A DNA stretch of 12,289 nucleotides from Nitrososphaerales archaeon TH5895 (GTDB taxonomy: Archaea > Thermoproteota > Nitrososphaeria > Nitrososphaerales > Nitrososphaeraceae), in NCBI GenBank assembly GCA_014523695.1, contig JAATVS010000423.1, positions 1 to 12,289 on the forward strand, in the 5' to 3' direction. A program made the translations under genes and the position numbers. Below, piece after piece: positions 10,413-12,289 of the stretch (position 1 is the stretch's first letter; the number at the start of each line of letters is the position of its first letter). The notes under the pieces were generated by a model. The model saw only the letters and a program-made list of their open reading frames with translations, made no database searches and was not told the origin of the DNA.

Positions 10413-12289
10413 TTAGTTGTCTAACGGCAAACTAAAGGAAAACGTTGCACCTTTCCCGTCACTATTATTTTCCGCCCAAATTCTTCCGTTATGCGCTTCT
10501 ATGATGCTTTTTGAAATGTATAACCCTAGTCCAGTACCACCGTCCCCATAATCAAGAGCAGATGTCGAGGTAAACTTTCTAAATAATTTGGGAAAGATCA
10601 ATGGGTCTATACCCGTCCCTGTGTCTGATATACTCACAATCATCTCGCCATTCAGTCTTTTAGCCTTCACATTTATCGTTCCTCCCTTAGTATATTTTAG
10701 CGAATTATCAATTAGGTTAGATATTACCTCGGTGATTCTATTCAAATCACCTTTGACAGTCAAATGCTCCGGTTCAGAATTTCCTAAATTATTGACAAAA
10801 GCGATAATTGTTTCAGAGCCACTCCTATTCTGATTTATCTTGTTATACTCATCAATCACGGCGAGTGCTACATGGCTTAGATTAAATTCTTCCTTGTTTA
10901 AGCGAAGTTTGTTGCTTTCAATTCTGGTCACATCCAAAATATTGTCTGTCAGTCTCTTCAATCTGTTAGCGTTTCTCACAACTACTTCCAATAATTGCCT
11001 TTGTTTTGGATCTTTCACCTCGGAGTACATTACATGACTCAAACCTAGAATAGGTTGGATGGGGGTACGCAACTCATGTGCAGCGATGTTTATGAACTCT
11101 TTCTGAACTTTATCAGCATTTTTAAGTTCCTCATTAAGAATGTGTTCCTTCCAGAGTAAGTCAAAGAAGGTTTTAAAGGAGTCTACACTCTGCCTTGTAT
11201 TTGAATATACCGTGAATCCAATAGAATCAGCAAAATTCTCAGAGGTTGTATTCGTTAATTCCGCACGTAAAAACCTTGAATTGTCCACAATTACCATCAG
11301 CGATGTTGAATTATTTCCATCTACAATTTCTATTCCAGGTGCTTTCTCTTTTATCCCTTTTATGATATCGGACTCACCTTCAGCATTGGGACAGATAAGC
11401 CTTATTTTAGCGTGATTAGCCGAGGCGCCTTTTATGAGGTGATCGATTGCGCCTATCTTCTCCAAATTAAGTAATGTTCTTTCATCAGGTACCAAAATTT
11501 GGGCTTCCTGTCTAATAGATCCTACAAGTTCCAAAAGTATGCGGATCGTCTTTTTACCGTCGTTTAGCACGTCGATAAATTCCGGTTCTAATCCTTGTTC
11601 TAGATATGCAATCCGTTCGTCTGCATCCGTTCCATTGCTCCAAAGCTCACTGAATGTGTAAAGAAAATAGTCAATATAAGCTTGTTCAGTGCTGACAAGA
11701 ACGTTCTTTACGTCCATGCTGATCTCACGATTGCTAGAATCAAACTTTTCGTCCGTCATTTCATGCTCAACTTTGTGCACTTTAGCCACGATCTCCTTAT
11801 CAGATACAGCAAAGTCGATGGGAGGCAGGTTATCAACGTGCCTTACCATTACCCCCGCTTCCAGGAACCGTTTGATCATGCTTACACTGTGTTTGTCGAC
11901 CTTGGTCACAAATCTTATGCCTTTATGTTCTCCAGCTGCGAATCTTTCCTGCATTATCTTCTGGTAAACTTCAAAATTGCTGTTGTATGCCAGGCGAATC
12001 CCACTAATGTTTAGACAAGCTACGAGCTCTTTCGATGACTCTAGGATTTCTCTCTCCTTACGAACTATGTCTTCATAGCTCCGAAGTAGCGTTATCTGAC
12101 TTAATACATTAGATAGGTAAAATTTCATTTCGCTGTGAGTGAGGGATGGTACGATTCCAGTTCTTTTGACGAAATCTTCTTCTTGTTTCTGAGCCGTGTG
12201 AAGAACACGCCGCTCTATCTCTTGTTCTAGATGTGGAGTCCCCAAACTTACCAATATTCTTGACTCTTCAAGAGCAGATCTCTTGATTG
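10413..12289 (-). CDS. Soluble sensor histidine kinase, 5' end beyond the window
   Basis: Numbering is from a TTG at 12252-12254, but the frame stays open for 11 more codons to the right edge, so the true start is probably outside. Residues about 100-210 (KGIRFVTKVD, then GVMVRHVDNLPPIDFAVSD, VLVSTEQAYIDYF and ELWSNGTDADERI) and about 235-370 (AQILVPDERTL, AKIRLICPN and FKTFFDLLWKE) look like two consecutive TrmB/phospholipase-D-like sensory folds. The HisKA domain follows with His393 in AAHELRTPIQP. The ATPase domain has the N box at 511-522 (Asn517), the G1 box DTGTGID (544-550), the F box FPKLFRKF and the G2 box GDGGTGLGLYISK (570-582). All catalytic motifs are intact. No membrane segment is present, so it should sense an internal signal. 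No response regulator lies nearby. Such orphan kinases are numerous in Nitrososphaeria. Confidence 0.9.
   Translation of the reverse strand, partial: IKRSALEESRILVSLGTPHLEQEIERRVLHTAQKQEEDFVKRTGIVPSLTHSEMKFYLSNVLSQITLLRSYEDIVRKEREILESSKELVACLNISGIRLAYNSNFEVYQKIMQERFAAGEHKGIRFVTKVDKHSVSMIKRFLEAGVMVRHVDNLPPIDFAVSDKEIVAKVHKVEHEMTDEKFDSSNREISMDVKNVLVSTEQAYIDYFLYTFSELWSNGTDADERIAYLEQGLEPEFIDVLNDGKKTIRILLELVGSIRQEAQILVPDERTLLNLEKIGAIDHLIKGASANHAKIRLICPNAEGESDIIKGIKEKAPGIEIVDGNNSTSLMVIVDNSRFLRAELTNTTSENFADSIGFTVYSNTRQSVDSFKTFFDLLWKEHILNEELKNADKVQKEFINIAAHELRTPIQPILGLSHVMYSEVKDPKQRQLLEVVVRNANRLKRLTDNILDVTRIESNKLRLNKEEFNLSHVALAVIDEYNKINQNRSGSETIIAFVNNLGNSEPEHLTVKGDLNRITEVISNLIDNSLKYTKGGTINVKAKRLNGEMIVSISDTGTGIDPLIFPKLFRKFTSTSALDYGDGGTGLGLYISKSIIEAHNGRIWAENNSDGKGATFSFSLPLDN

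Noticed and set aside
1..12289. CRISPR array or tandem direct repeats.
   Set aside because: No regularly spaced repeat of 20 bases or more was seen on reading the window, and no cas-like gene is present.

Overview
The window looks like an accessory segment of an ammonia-oxidising archaeon of the Nitrososphaeria (Nitrososphaera/Nitrosocosmicus type). This is inferred from several things seen together. The DNA is A+T-rich, and TATA-like boxes sit about 26-30 bases before start codons (leaderless genes). There are many very small zinc-binding proteins, an archaeal tyrosine recombinase, secreted proteins rich in N-glycosylation sequons, and a soluble histidine kinase with an H-box reading HELRTPIQPILGL. 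No rRNA, tRNA or core housekeeping gene is present, so the assignment rests on family resemblance and not on a marker gene.

Layout. Positions 1-770 hold a minus-strand gene split by an in-frame TAA. Positions 774-1514 hold a plus-strand gene of unknown function. Positions 1523-1978 are a minus-strand pair of small zinc proteins, one of only 53 residues; it faces a divergent plus-strand gene whose ATG overlaps its neighbour's. Positions 2353-4096 carry three minus-strand genes for exported proteins: a TIM-barrel-like protein, a two-cysteine domain protein and a mature peptide of about 20 residues. Positions 4210-4575 hold two poorly supported minus-strand ORFs, one without a start codon. Positions 4610-5472 are a plus-strand operon: a small AbrB-like protein, a C-terminally anchored membrane protein and a small helical protein. 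Positions 5532-7067 are mostly a minus-strand unit. It starts with a helix-turn-helix protein, followed by an unknown protein whose frame is broken at an A5 tract and a second frameshifted, startless gene; two short genes diverge next to it. Positions 7068-7489 are non-coding and unusually structured: a perfect 18-bp palindrome at the HTH promoter, a 76-bp hairpin with 23 Watson-Crick pairs, and a 52-nt hairpin whose two G-U pairs work only in plus-strand RNA. Positions 7490-8701 encode a tyrosine recombinase. After a divergent promoter come a secreted protein with two related beta domains (8798-9826), a small helical protein (10022-10330) and a large histidine kinase that runs off the right edge (10413-12289).

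Interpretation. The recombinase, the probably self-regulated HTH gene, the structured non-coding block and at least three disrupted reading frames fit an old, partly decayed integrated element. Its borders are not visible. The flanking secreted and sensor genes look like ordinary host accessory genes. The least explained part is the non-coding block between the recombinase and the HTH gene.
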